Assembly (NCBI GenBank): GCA_018262455.1
Contig: JAGSPR010000001.1
Location: 1 to 55,101, forward strand
Origin: Deltaproteobacteria bacterium
GTDB taxonomy: Bacteria > Myxococcota > Polyangia > Haliangiales > Haliangiaceae
Length of the DNA: 55,101 nt
Direction: 5' to 3'
Shown: one piece after another, positions 23,699-32,551 of the stretch
Layout of the letters: every line of letters starts with the position of its first letter
Numbering within the stretch: the stretch's first letter is position 1
Notes under the pieces: model-generated
Told to the model about the DNA's origin: nothing
Seen by the model: the letters and a program-made list of their open reading frames with translations, nothing else
The model's database searches: none
Program-made: the position numbers and the translations under genes

Positions 23699-24955
23699 GT
23701 GAGCTCCTCCCGCAAGCCACGTACGCCGCTGCCACGCGAGGTCGTCCTCCTCGGCTGGGTGTCGTTCTTCAACGATGTCTCCAGCGAGATGATCTATCCG
23801 CTGCTGCCGCTGTTCATGGTGGCCGTGCTCGGCGCATCGGCGACCTCGCTCGGCTGGGTCGAGGGGATCAGCCAGGCTGCAGTTGCCGCCCTGACGGCGT
23901 GGGCCGGATGGCGAAGCGATCGCTTCGCGCGCCGGGTGCCCTACGTGCGGTGGGGATACGGCCTGCCGGTCCTCGGCAAGGGCATCCTGACGGCTGCCGT
24001 TGCCTGGCCGATGGTCCTGGTCGGTCGCACCGTTGACCGCATCGGCAAGGGCATCCGATCCAGCCCGCGCGATGCGCTGATCGCCGACACGACGACACCC
24101 GACGATCGCGGACGCGCCTTCGGCCTGCATCGCGCGATGGACAGCGCAGGTGCCGTCGTGGGCGTGCTGCTGTCGGCGGTGTTGCTGTGGTGGCTCAGCG
24201 GTTCGCCCATCAAGGGCGCGACCGTCACGCAGAGCGAGCACACCGCGGCAGCCTTCCGCACCATCTTCGCGGTCGCCGCGGTGCTCGGGCTTGCCGCGCT
24301 CGCGTTCACCTTCCTGCTGCGCGAGCCCCGACATGCCCCGCGTGACGAGTCCGTCGCGGCTGCCCCTCGGCTCTCGGGTGCGCGCGGGCTGTCGCGGCAG
24401 TACTGGCGGGTGCTGACGCTCCTGCTCGTGTTCTCGCTGGCGAACAGCAGCGACACGTTCTTGTTGCTGCGTGCCGGTCAGGTCGGGCTCGAACCATGGG
24501 AGGTGGTGCTGCTCTACGCGCTGTTCAGCCTGGTCTACACGGTGGTCTCCTACCCGGCCGGCGTCCTCAGCGATCGGTTCGGCAGATGGCGGGTGATCGC
24601 CGCCGGCTGGGTGCTCTACGCGGTCGTGTATCTCGGGCTGGCGACGACGGGCGCGATGGCGATCTGGCCACTCCTCGGCCTCTACGGGGTCTACATCGCG
24701 CTCACCGATGGCGTCGGCAAGGCGCTGCTCGCCGATCACGCGCCCACCGAGCGCCGCGGGCTCGCGATCGGGCTGTTCTACATGGCGTCCGGCGTGACGA
24801 CGCTCGTCGCCAGCGTGGTCGCGGGCGTGCTCTGGGATCGCGTCGGCCCCGATGCACCGTTCTGGGTCGGGGGGTTCACCGCCGCAGCCGCGGTCGTGCT
24901 GCTCCTGATCCTTCGACCCTGGCGGGCATCACCCGCCACCCCGAGCCCGTCATGA
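23699..24955 (+). CDS. MFS transporter
   Basis: 418 residues from GTG 23699. Twelve membrane segments are readable. The motif GWVSFFNDVSSEMIYPLLPL at the first helix, the loop WRSDRFARRVPYVRWGYGLP and the segment RTVDRIGKGIRSSPRDALI after helix four identify a subgroup of the major facilitator superfamily common in actinobacteria and myxobacteria; FGLHRAMDSAGAVVG follows. The C-terminal half mirrors it (SDRFGRWRVIAAGW). Substrate unknown. The TGA stop overlaps the next start (ATGA), coupling it to a CLC channel gene, which suggests a joint role in ion or solute balance. Confidence 0.85.
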   Translation: MSSSRKPRTPLPREVVLLGWVSFFNDVSSEMIYPLLPLFMVAVLGASATSLGWVEGISQAAVAALTAWAGWRSDRFARRVPYVRWGYGLPVLGKGILTAAVAWPMVLVGRTVDRIGKGIRSSPRDALIADTTTPDDRGRAFGLHRAMDSAGAVVGVLLSAVLLWWLSGSPIKGATVTQSEHTAAAFRTIFAVAAVLGLAALAFTFLLREPRHAPRDESVAAAPRLSGARGLSRQYWRVLTLLLVFSLANSSDTFLLLRAGQVGLEPWEVVLLYALFSLVYTVVSYPAGVLSDRFGRWRVIAAGWVLYAVVYLGLATTGAMAIWPLLGLYGVYIALTDGVGKALLADHAPTERRGLAIGLFYMASGVTTLVASVVAGVLWDRVGPDAPFWVGGFTAAAAVVLLLILRPWRASPATPSPS

Positions 24956-26310
24956 CCTGGCGCAGCCCGCTCGCCGCACTCGTCCAGTGGATCGGCCTCG
25001 GCGCGATCGTAGGCGTGTTCTGTGGTGCAGCGTCGGCGGTGTTCCTGTTCCTGCTCGGCGAGGTCACCGGCTACCGCGACGGCCACGAAGTCATCGTCTA
25101 CTTCTTGCCGCTCGCCGGGCTCGTGATCGGCACTCTCTACGCCCGGTTCGGCGAGTCGATCAAGGCCGGCAACAACCTCGTGATCGACACGATCCACGAT
25201 GATGGTCCGGAGATTCCGTTCCGGATGCTCCCGATGGTCCTCGGCGGCACCGTCCTGACCCACCTGTTCGGCGGCAGCGCTGGACGGGAGGGCACGGCCG
25301 TCCAGATGGGCGCGAGCCTGGCGGACTACCTCTCGCATCGCGCGAGGCTTGGCCCCGAGCTGCGCGGACAGCTGCTCGCGGCAGGCGTCGCGGGAGGCTT
25401 CGGCTCGGTGTTCGGGACGCCGATCGCCGGCGCGATCTTCGGGCTCGAGTTCGTCGTGCTCGGCCGCATCAAGTACGACGCGCTGGTGCCGGCCCTCGTC
25501 GCATCGCTCGTCGGCGATCTCACGACGCGCGCGCTCGGCATCGTGCACACGCCGTATCCGTCAGCGCCGCACGTCGAGCTCACGGCCCTGCTCTGCCTCA
25601 AGTGGCTCGTGTTCGCCGTGGCGGTCGCGTTCGTCAGCATCGCGTTCATCGAGCTGACCCACTTCCTCAAGAAGCACGGCGAGCAGCGCGTCAAGCTACT
25701 CGGCCTCCGGATGGCGATCGGCGGCGCCATCCTCGTGGTGCTGTGGAAGTTGATCGGAACGAGCGATTACCTCGGGCTCGGTCTCCCCACGATCGTTCGA
25801 TCATTCAGCGATCCGCAGCTGCCGGAGTGGACGTTCGCCGCCAAGCTCGGGTTCACCGCGATCACGCTCGGCGCCGGCTTCCTCGGAGGCGAGGTCACCC
25901 CGCTGTTCTTCATCGGAGCAGCGCTCGGAAACGTGCTCGCGCCGGTGCTGGGGATTCCGCGCGAGCTCGGAGCCGGCGTCGGGATGGCCGCGGTGTTCGC
26001 GTCCGCATCGAATACCCCGCTGGCGCTCTCGATCATGGCCGTCGAGCTGCTCGGCGCCAACGTGTTGCCACACGTCATGATCGTCTGCGTCGTCGGCTAC
26101 CTGATCTCGGGCCACCGCAGCATCTATCCGGCCCAACGCGTGACCCGCCGCAAGGCGGGCGGCAGTCCAGCGAACACGATGCGGCTCGACGAGCTCCAGC
26201 CCTCGCCGACAGCCAACGCCGCACCTGGCTCGGGCTCACGCGGGTCGGCCCCGGAGATGCAATCGCAAGACGCCAGACAACAAGGAGATTCCCATGTGGA
26301 AGACGGTTAA
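24952..26310 (+). CDS. CLC-family chloride channel/antiporter
   Basis: 452 residues from ATG 24952. Ten or more membrane segments. CLC signatures: GGSAGREGTAVQMG near 112 (the GREGP gate motif with the gating Glu kept, Pro replaced by Thr), GFGSVFGTPIAGAIFGLE near 145, and GAGFLGGEVTPLFFIGAALG near 310, which matches the GxFxP anion-site motif in looser form. A hydrophilic C-terminal tail (about 395-452) without CBS domains ends just inside the next gene. The stop overlaps the SYLF gene start by 17 bp. Probably moves Cl- (or another anion) at the inner membrane; H+-coupled or channel type cannot be decided. Confidence 0.88.
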   Translation: MTWRSPLAALVQWIGLGAIVGVFCGAASAVFLFLLGEVTGYRDGHEVIVYFLPLAGLVIGTLYARFGESIKAGNNLVIDTIHDDGPEIPFRMLPMVLGGTVLTHLFGGSAGREGTAVQMGASLADYLSHRARLGPELRGQLLAAGVAGGFGSVFGTPIAGAIFGLEFVVLGRIKYDALVPALVASLVGDLTTRALGIVHTPYPSAPHVELTALLCLKWLVFAVAVAFVSIAFIELTHFLKKHGEQRVKLLGLRMAIGGAILVVLWKLIGTSDYLGLGLPTIVRSFSDPQLPEWTFAAKLGFTAITLGAGFLGGEVTPLFFIGAALGNVLAPVLGIPRELGAGVGMAAVFASASNTPLALSIMAVELLGANVLPHVMIVCVVGYLISGHRSIYPAQRVTRRKAGGSPANTMRLDELQPSPTANAAPGSGSRGSAPEMQSQDARQQGDSHVEDG

Positions 26311-26848
26311 GGCTGGCGTGGTCTTCGGGCTGGCGTTCGGTGTGATGTCCCCCCTCACCGGATGCGCCACGGCTCCCCAATCTGCCGGGGCCCGCCAGAG
26401 TCTGAAGGAGCGCGCAGACGCCACGATCAACGAAATGATCGCGCGCGATCCCGGGATCCGGAACGTCCTGAACGTCTCGCTGGCGTACGCGGTATTCCCG
26501 GATGTCGGCAAGGGCGGTTTGATCGTCGGTGGAGCGTTCGGCCGTGGCGTGTTGTACGAGCACGGCAGGATGACCGGCTACGTCAAGATCGAGCAGGCGT
26601 CGCTCGGCGCGCAGATCGGAGCACAGTCCTTCGCGGAGCTGCTGGTGCTCAATGATGCGCGCGCCGTGAGACGCATCCGCGAAGGCTCGCTGGCGCTCGG
26701 CGCGGATGTCGGCGTGGTCGCAGTGACGTCCGGCGCGGTCGCACGAGCGCAGTTCCAGAACGGCGTCCAGGCGTTCCTGTTGCCGCGCGGCGGCATGATG
26801 GCCGAGCTCTCGCTCAGCGGGCAGCGGATCATCTTCGAGCGCGGCTGA
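26294..26848 (+). CDS. SYLF-domain lipoprotein
   Basis: 184 residues. AAGGAG sits 6 bases before ATG 26294 although the start lies within the CLC gene. Signal ends MSPLTGC, mature ATAPQSAG. Residues about 45-184 are the SYLF (Ysc84-type, DUF500) lipid-binding fold: ERADATINEMIARDPGIRN, YAVFPDVGKGGLIVGGAFGRG, LGAQIGAQSFAELLVL. Exported SYLF proteins sit in the envelope and bind phosphoinositide-like or other lipids; the bacterial role is not clear. Last gene of the MFS-CLC-SYLF run. Confidence 0.9.
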   Translation: MWKTVKAGVVFGLAFGVMSPLTGCATAPQSAGARQSLKERADATINEMIARDPGIRNVLNVSLAYAVFPDVGKGGLIVGGAFGRGVLYEHGRMTGYVKIEQASLGAQIGAQSFAELLVLNDARAVRRIREGSLALGADVGVVAVTSGAVARAQFQNGVQAFLLPRGGMMAELSLSGQRIIFERG

Positions 26849-26909
26849 CGTCGCGGACTACGTGCGCCACCGCACGCAGCCTGCCCGGACTGCCTGATAC
26901 AGTCGCCGC

Positions 26910-29099
26910 GTGAACAAGCTCATCGTCGGCATCCTCCTCGCGTGCGCCGCTTGCGGCGACGATGGCGGCGGGGGGGTCAGGATTATCATGGAGGTCGGCA
27001 CGGAGTTGCCCGCGTTCGGGCGCGTGCCGTGGCCGACCGATGCCGTGCGCGACGGCGATCACCTCGGCACGATCACCGGGCTCGAGTCGCTCGCGCGCGG
27101 CAAGGCTGACTTGATCGCGAGCCACCTGGCGGCGCTCGACGGATTCGGCCTGCGCCCGGCGATCGCGTTCTTCGTCGATGGGGCACTCGATCCTGCGTCG
27201 CTGCCCACGAGCACCACGGCGAAGGGCGATGCCCTGTTCGTGATCGATCCGACGAGCGGCGAGATCATCGCGTTCGACTGGAAATACGATCCCGAGCGCA
27301 ACACGATCGCCGGCGCCCCCCGCCCCGGCACGCAACTCCACGAGGGCACGCGCTACGCCGCGGTGGTCACCACCGACATCCACGCCGCCAGCGGTGCGCG
27401 GCTGGCCCCATCCGCAGGATTGGGCGCACTCGCGGGGGCGCCGGATCGCTGGCGGTCGACCGCGGAGGTCTACGCGCAGCTGTCCGCAGACCCCGCCCTC
27501 GCCGACCGGATCGCCGGCATCACGGTGTTCACGACGATGCACGCGCACGACGTCCTGCTCGCGGCACGCGAGGTGCTCGCGACCCAGCCCGCGCCGACGC
27601 TCGCGTTCGACGATCCGTCGCTGATCTTCGACAGCCAGACCAGGCTCGATCAAGTGCTCGGCATGGCGACGCGCGACACCACTGGTCCGCGTGCCGGGCT
27701 CGAGAACTGGGGCACCGACAACCTGACCGGCATGGCGCACGACCACGTCGGCGTGGTCGCGACCGGCCACATGACGATCGCGCGCTTCCGCGGTGACGAC
27801 ACCGGCACTGACGGTCCGGAGGACGAGACGTTCCAGCTCGACGCCGACGGCAAGCCACGCGTGATCGCGACCGAATCGATCCCGGTGACGTTCGTGCTGC
27901 CCAAGGGCCCGGTGCCCACGACCGGGTTCCCGGTCGTGATCTTCGGCCACGGGCTCGGTGGCAGCCGCCACTCGATGCTCAACCTCGTCGAGCCGCTGAC
28001 CTCGCGCGGCTACGCGGTGGTCTCGATCGACATGTGGGGCCACGGCGCGCGGTTCGCCGACGTCGATAGCGGCAACAACCTCGCGAACAAGCCCGCGTTC
28101 ACTGGTGACCCATCGCTGCGCGACGGCTTCGCCGACGATCCCGGCTACGCGGCGTATCTCGCGTTCTTCGAGGGATTCCTCAACGTCGCGGCGATTCGCG
28201 ATGCGATCCGGCAGTCGACGCTCGACATGTCACGCGTCGCGACCCTGGTCCACGAACCGATCGATCTCGACGCGCTGAAGGCACCGTACGGCGCCGCGCC
28301 CACGTTCGATACGCGACACGTCGCGTACCTCGGCGAGTCGTTCGGCACGATCGTCGGTTCCAACCTCGCGGCGATCGAGCCGAGCATCGATCTCTACGTG
28401 CTCAACGTCCCGGGTGCCGGCCTGCTCGATCAGATCATGCCCAACAGCGCGGAGATCGGCCAGCTCGCGCTGCCGTTCGTGGAGCAGATCTATCGCACCA
28501 CCGGTCAGCTCGATCGGTTCCACCCGCTGATCGCGGCGATGCAATCGATCTTCGACGGCAGCGATCCGATGACGTTCGCCCCACACGTGCTGCGCGATCG
28601 CTTCACGGTTGCCGGCGCCCAGCTCGGGCCACGTCACGTGGTGTGTATCGAGGTCATCGGCGACGAGATCATGGCGAACGCCGGGACGTCGGCGCTCGCG
28701 AACGCGTTCGGCATCGGCGTGCTGGTCCCCGATCTCGATCCCCCGCCCGGCCTGGTCGAGCTCGGGTCACCGGCGAGCGGGAACATCGACGGTCAGACTG
28801 GCGTGCTCGTGCAGTACGCGCCCGCGACGCACGGCTACAACTGGAGCTCCGAGCATGGCGACGTGGCCTTCGTGCCGGGCTATCCATTCGCCGGTGGCGA
28901 TCCGTACCCGAAGCTGCCGGCACCGATCACGCTGTTCGAGCCGATCTACGAGACCCACTTGCAGGTCGGCGAGATCCTCGACACGCACCAGGCCGGTCAG
29001 GTCCCGCTCGTGCGCAGCACGAAGCCGCCGGTGCGCGACTTCGACGGGGATGGCAAGCTCGACGACGTCGATCCCGATCCGATGGATCCCTCCAAGTGA
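26910..29099 (+). CDS. Large lipase-like alpha/beta-hydrolase lipoprotein
   Basis: 729 residues from GTG 26910. Signal ends ILLACAAC, mature GDDGGGGVRI. The layout is that of Pla-1/Cef-type extracellular lipases: an N-terminal lipase-specific domain (about 30-320), then VVIFGHGLGGSRHS (about 345) and nucleophile elbow YLGESFGTIVG (GxSxG, about 475). The tail carries DFDGDGKLDDVDPDP, a calcium-type Asp loop like those of thrombospondin type-3 repeats, a few residues from the end. It should hydrolyse lipid or ester substrates at the outer surface. It stands alone with no partner; a hairpin follows after 37 bases. Confidence 0.82.
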   Translation: MNKLIVGILLACAACGDDGGGGVRIIMEVGTELPAFGRVPWPTDAVRDGDHLGTITGLESLARGKADLIASHLAALDGFGLRPAIAFFVDGALDPASLPTSTTAKGDALFVIDPTSGEIIAFDWKYDPERNTIAGAPRPGTQLHEGTRYAAVVTTDIHAASGARLAPSAGLGALAGAPDRWRSTAEVYAQLSADPALADRIAGITVFTTMHAHDVLLAAREVLATQPAPTLAFDDPSLIFDSQTRLDQVLGMATRDTTGPRAGLENWGTDNLTGMAHDHVGVVATGHMTIARFRGDDTGTDGPEDETFQLDADGKPRVIATESIPVTFVLPKGPVPTTGFPVVIFGHGLGGSRHSMLNLVEPLTSRGYAVVSIDMWGHGARFADVDSGNNLANKPAFTGDPSLRDGFADDPGYAAYLAFFEGFLNVAAIRDAIRQSTLDMSRVATLVHEPIDLDALKAPYGAAPTFDTRHVAYLGESFGTIVGSNLAAIEPSIDLYVLNVPGAGLLDQIMPNSAEIGQLALPFVEQIYRTTGQLDRFHPLIAAMQSIFDGSDPMTFAPHVLRDRFTVAGAQLGPRHVVCIEVIGDEIMANAGTSALANAFGIGVLVPDLDPPPGLVELGSPASGNIDGQTGVLVQYAPATHGYNWSSEHGDVAFVPGYPFAGGDPYPKLPAPITLFEPIYETHLQVGEILDTHQAGQVPLVRSTKPPVRDFDGDGKLDDVDPDPMDPSK

Positions 29100-29136
29100 C
29101 CACGGCAACGGCGAGCGTCTCGATTCGTCGCGGTGC

Positions 29137-29162
29137 GCTCTCGAGGTCCGACGGAGAGCTTT
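29137..29162 (+). terminator. Weak hairpin terminator
   Basis: GCTCTC at 29137-29142 pairs with GAGAGC at 29154-29159 (6 bp, 11-nt loop), followed only by TTT. It lies 37 bases after the lipase stop. Weak by itself, but the position between convergent genes makes it plausible. Confidence 0.4.
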
Positions 29163-29290
29163 GACGAACGCCCCGACGGATACGCCGGTTCGATGACGAT
29201 GGCCAGCGGAAAACGCGCAACAGCCAACCAGCCGCACACGACCGCCCGACATCAAGACCGACATCGCGAACGTCGTGATCGAGGACGCGG

Positions 29291-29971
29291 TCAGGGCAAC
29301 GAACCGACCGGGATCAAGTAGAGCGGCGTCACGCGCTTCGAGAGACGCACCACGTGGCGAACCGCGTCGTCATCGAATGCGCCCACCGGGACCGCGCCGA
29401 GTCCGAGCGAGGTCACGGTCAGGAGCACGTTCTCCGCTACATGACCTGCCTCGAGCGTCGCGAACCGTTCGGCGCGCGCACCGTACTTCGTCGCGGAGAT
29501 CGTGATGTCCGCGCTGATCACCAGCGTCACGGGCGCGGATCGGACGGCGGGTTGGCCGTAGCTCGAGTCGGCGACCGCGCCACGCTGATCGCCGCCGAGC
29601 TCGCGGATCACGACGTGATCGATGGGGTCGTACCGCCAGACGCCTCTCGCGTCGACCACGCGAATGGTCAGCGGGTAGAGCGCGCCGGCGGACGGGGCCG
29701 CGCGATGGCCGTCGGTGACACCCTGCGCGGCCCACAGCAGCTGACCGAGCTCGCGGTCGTCCAGCGGCCGCGCGCCGAACACCCGCAGCGAACGCCGGGA
29801 CGCGAGGACATGGGCGAGCGAGGCTCCGCCTTCGCGCTGCGGCTCCGGCAAGGCGCGGCGCTCCGGTGGCGGGCCCGGATCCGGTGCGCCGTGGCCGGGC
29901 TCGCAGCTACCGAGGCCCGCGAAGGTGACCGCCGCGGCGAGCAGCAGGGGCTGATGCCATGACACGTCCAT
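29291..29971 (-). CDS. SagB-type nitroreductase lipoprotein
   Basis: 226 residues from ATG 29971. The signal (PLLLAAAVTFAGLGSC) ends in a lipobox-like LGSC, then a Pro/Gly-rich tether. The mature domain has the nitroreductase FMN motif SRRSLRVFGARPLDDRELGQ near 65, SAGALYPLTIRVV near 100, and the C-terminal loop LTVTSLGLGAVPVGAF near 190, which together mark the SagB-type (peptide-oxidising or FMN-dependent oxidoreductase) subgroup. An exported form is unusual, since FMN binding normally happens in the cytoplasm; the signal should be checked. It starts 4 bp after the stop of the CBS gene and is probably co-transcribed. Confidence 0.8.
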   Translation of the reverse strand: MDVSWHQPLLLAAAVTFAGLGSCEPGHGAPDPGPPPERRALPEPQREGGASLAHVLASRRSLRVFGARPLDDRELGQLLWAAQGVTDGHRAAPSAGALYPLTIRVVDARGVWRYDPIDHVVIRELGGDQRGAVADSSYGQPAVRSAPVTLVISADITISATKYGARAERFATLEAGHVAENVLLTVTSLGLGAVPVGAFDDDAVRHVVRLSKRVTPLYLIPVGSLP

Positions 29972-29975
29972 CACA

Positions 29976-30434
29976 TCACCCCGGGCGCGCGAGCCGAGGC
30001 CCGCGACCTTGGTCGTCCAGCAGCTTCGTGGCGACCTGGAGCTGTTCTCGCGTCCAGCCCAGCACGTCGTCGAGACTGAGCATCCCCTGGAGCCCGCCCA
30101 GTCGATCGACGATCGGAATCCGCCGGATCGCGTGCGCGCGCATCTTCGCGAGGACGTGCTCGACATCGTCGTCCTCCATCGCGGTGACGAGCTCGCGTCG
30201 CATCACATCGGCGATCTTCGTGCGTTGGGGCACGCGGTCCGGCCGCGCGAGCACCTGCACGACGAGATCACGATCGGTGACGATCCCGATCGGCCGTGGC
30301 AAGCCGTGTGGCTGCTCGGCGATCACCACCAGATCGCCGACCTGAAGATCCGCCATCCTCCGCGCGGCGTCGACGACGGACTCGCTGTCCTGGGCAGTGA
30401 CCACATCCCGCACGCATAGTTCGCCAGCACGCAT
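29976..30434 (-). CDS. Two-CBS-domain protein
   Basis: 152 residues from ATG 30434; upstream frame is open but Arg/Ser-rich and not CBS-like, so I take this start despite a poor Shine-Dalgarno site. Two CBS modules: VRDVVTAQDSESVVDAARRM with GIVTDRDLVVQVLA, and IADVMRRELVTAMEDDDVE with RRIPIVDRLGGLQGMLSLDD. Stand-alone CBS pairs bind adenosine nucleotides and act as cellular energy or stress sensors. In the same minus-strand unit as the nitroreductase, 4 bp away. Confidence 0.88.
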   Translation of the reverse strand: MRAGELCVRDVVTAQDSESVVDAARRMADLQVGDLVVIAEQPHGLPRPIGIVTDRDLVVQVLARPDRVPQRTKIADVMRRELVTAMEDDDVEHVLAKMRAHAIRRIPIVDRLGGLQGMLSLDDVLGWTREQLQVATKLLDDQGRGPRLARPG

Positions 30435-30913
30435 GCTGGGGACAGATGCATGGGGTGTTCCATTCGGAGGGCACGCATCGCGTCGGCCGACGGAACAGCT
30501 CGCGTGGGCGCACATCGCGCACGGGCAGTCCGCCACACTGCGCGCGTTCATGCGACGGCGGAGCGCACCCGCGCAAGCCGGGCCTCGCCCAGGCACCCGC
30601 TTACCAGCCGGCAGCGATCGAAGGACCGAGCGGATCGTCAGACGTGGCCGGCTCTCCAAGGCTTGCGTTGTCCCGCAGGTCAGTAGCCCTCTTGCCGTTG
30701 GCCAAGGGGCCTCGACGTCAGGGTGTCTTCCCGAGCTGCGATTCGCGAGTCCGCTCGCGTTGCCTTCCTGAGCTTTGTCCGTGCGTCTGGCGATCCGCTC
30801 GGACCACCGACTTCGATCTCGAATGAAGCAATCGGCATGCCGGCACCGCGGGCTCCGGATGCGCGCAGATGCTGCATCTTGATTCTCCGCACCTGCGCCC
30901 GCCGACCGCGGAT
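30435..30913. other. No supported gene (479 bp)
   Basis: Several short open frames exist on both strands, but none has a ribosome-binding site, conserved motif or signal peptide, and codon patterns are mixed. GC content stays high. I see no tRNA cloverleaf, no clear terminator and no repeat here. Part may be leader for the CBS gene. Confidence 0.5.
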
Positions 30914-31084
30914 CTATCGCCCGAACAGCCCTCGCAGCGCCTTGCGGATGCCGCCTCCGTCAGACTCCGCGCGGCACTGACAGCGCTCGGCCGCCGGCAC
31001 ATGACCGAGCACTTGTTCGACATGGGCGCCGCACCCGGCCCAGCCCGGGCGCTTGCATTTGTTGCACGTGATGACTCTGCACAT
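30914..31084 (-). CDS. Small Cys-rich protein (MCR-TC..C type)
   Basis: 56 residues from ATG 31084 with GAGGAG 8 bases upstream. Sequence opens MCRVITCNKCKRPGWAGCG and continues HVEQVLGHVPAAERCQC, a pattern I know from many short proteins in actinobacteria and myxobacteria (Cys pair CxxC, WAGCG, then a final Cys pair) that probably bind a metal such as zinc. A Gly-rich, basic tail follows (GGGIRKALRGLFGR). Function is unknown; its strong ribosome site and motif conservation argue it is a real gene. Confidence 0.75.
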   Translation of the reverse strand: MCRVITCNKCKRPGWAGCGAHVEQVLGHVPAAERCQCRAESDGGGIRKALRGLFGR

Positions 31085-31145
31085 GATCGGGACTCCTCGT
31101 GCAGTGAGAGCCAGCACGAGCTCGGAAGATTCGCACAAAATTGAT

Positions 31146-31166
31146 GAGCCCGCCTCGCCCCGGCTC
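31146..31166 (-). terminator. Hairpin after the M28 peptidase
   Basis: Read on the minus strand, GAGCC and GGCTC (31146-31150 and 31162-31166 on plus) form a 5-bp stem with an 11-nt loop, followed 5 bases later by TTTT. Located about 30 bp past the stop of the M28 gene. Confidence 0.4.
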
Positions 31167-31195
31167 GTCGGGCAATTCGGGCGCTGGCGAATCGC

Positions 31196-32536
31196 TCAGC
31201 GGCGGGCGGAACGCTCGATCCAGAGGTGCGCGAGGAGGGCCCCGGCGCCGAGGACGAACGCGAGCAGGCCCCAGGACGCGAACGGTGTGGACGGGGTCTG
31301 GGAGGGCATGGCGGCGGGTGCGGCGGTCGCCGCTGGGCCGAGCTCGCCCTTGCCGAGCTCGATCGCAAAGGCGGCGCCGAGCCGTGCGAACTTGAGCGCG
31401 TGTGCGGCGTTGTCGCCGCTCATCTCCAGCGTGTCCCTGCGGGTGTGGATCGCCTGGTTGCGCTGCTTCATGCGCGCCTCGAACGGCATCGAGGCTGGCA
31501 CCCCGGCGCGGTACCACGACGCGTGGTCCGAGCAGGCGTAGCCGCAGGCGTCGAGCCCCCAGGTCGCGCCCACGTAGGTGTCGATCAGCTGCGTCACGAA
31601 CGTGTTCTGCGCGGCGTTCGTGAAGTCCTTCATCAGCCAGATGTCCTTGTCGGACCCCTGGTAGTTCGTCATGTCCAGCTGCAGCGCGCCGACGACGTTG
31701 ATCTTCCGCTTCTGGTAGTCGCGGACGATCGCCTGCGAGCCACGAAGCCCGACCTCCTCGGCGGCATACGCCATGATCTTGATCGTCCGGTCCGGACGGA
31801 AGTCGTTCGCGAGCAGCGCGCGCGCGATCTCGGTGAGCGTGGCGATGCCCGAGGCGTCGTCATCGGCGCCCGGCGCGGTGCTTCCCTTGCCACCCGGTGC
31901 GATCGAATCGAGGTGGCCGCCGAGCACGACGATCTCGGCCGCGCGCGTCGAGCCCGGGATCGTGAGGATCACCGACTTCTGCGCGTAGCCTTGATCGAAC
32001 AGCTCGACCGTGACGTCGGGGCGCGTCGTGAAGCTTGCCCAGCGATCGCGCAGCCAGACCGAGGCGGCCGCCCCGCTGTCGGACTGGTAGTAACGGTTCT
32101 GCATCGCCGACAGCTCTCCGATCGTGCCGAGGATCGACGCTGGCTGGAGCGTTGGCAGGACGGCGTGGACGGTCGCGGCCTGGTCCAGCGTGTAGTCGAC
32201 CGCGATCGGCAGGTCGCTGTGGGGCAGGAGTGACGCGCGGGCCTCGTCGAGCGAGTCGTGCAGCATGAAGCCACCACAGCGATCGTGCTGCGCGTGCATC
32301 TGCTCCGACAGTTCCTCGAGATCTTCGGCCGGAAACGCGATCACCGCGACGTCGGCATCGGCCTCGAGAAGCTCGAGCTGGGCGCCGTGGTGGGCCGCGA
32401 CCCCGCGCGCGGTGACGAGCGCATCGGCATCGATCGAGAGGTAGCGCTGCCCGACCTCGGCCGGAGCATCCCCGCGTCCGGCCGGCGGGCTCGCACAGCC
32501 GGCCAGCGTCGCCGCGAGGATCATCAGGTTTCGCAT
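31196..32536 (-). CDS. Lipoprotein M28 metallo-aminopeptidase
   Basis: 446 residues from ATG 32536. Short signal with lipobox ATLAGC, mature ASPPAGRG. The N-terminal part (about 20-150) is an inhibitor-like or accessory region; the catalytic part (about 165-395) has the dinuclear-zinc ligand pattern of M28 peptidases: GGHLDS (His), GADDDASG (bridging Asp), AAEEVG (base Glu and ligand Glu), LDMTNY (Asp) and HTRRDT (His). It resembles Vibrio-type leucyl aminopeptidase. After the domain a membrane helix (SWGLLAFVLGAGALLAHLWI) and an Arg tail (ERSARR) end the protein, resembling a C-terminal sorting signal of the MYXO-CTERM or PEP-CTERM kind but without their motif. Upstream of the monohaem cytochrome in the same strand direction, with which it probably shares a transcript. 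Confidence 0.88.
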   Translation of the reverse strand: MRNLMILAATLAGCASPPAGRGDAPAEVGQRYLSIDADALVTARGVAAHHGAQLELLEADADVAVIAFPAEDLEELSEQMHAQHDRCGGFMLHDSLDEARASLLPHSDLPIAVDYTLDQAATVHAVLPTLQPASILGTIGELSAMQNRYYQSDSGAAASVWLRDRWASFTTRPDVTVELFDQGYAQKSVILTIPGSTRAAEIVVLGGHLDSIAPGGKGSTAPGADDDASGIATLTEIARALLANDFRPDRTIKIMAYAAEEVGLRGSQAIVRDYQKRKINVVGALQLDMTNYQGSDKDIWLMKDFTNAAQNTFVTQLIDTYVGATWGLDACGYACSDHASWYRAGVPASMPFEARMKQRNQAIHTRRDTLEMSGDNAAHALKFARLGAAFAIELGKGELGPAATAAPAAMPSQTPSTPFASWGLLAFVLGAGALLAHLWIERSARR

Positions 32537-32551
32537 GGGAGCGAGTGTAGC

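Noticed and set aside
24496..24951. Longer start for the CLC gene inside the MFS gene
   Set aside because: The added residues are Arg-rich and not membrane-like; ATG 24952 overlaps the MFS stop as ATGA.
30680..30892. 70-residue minus-strand frame in the 30435-30913 gap
   Set aside because: No ribosome site, no motif, and Arg/Ser-rich composition typical of chance frames at high GC.
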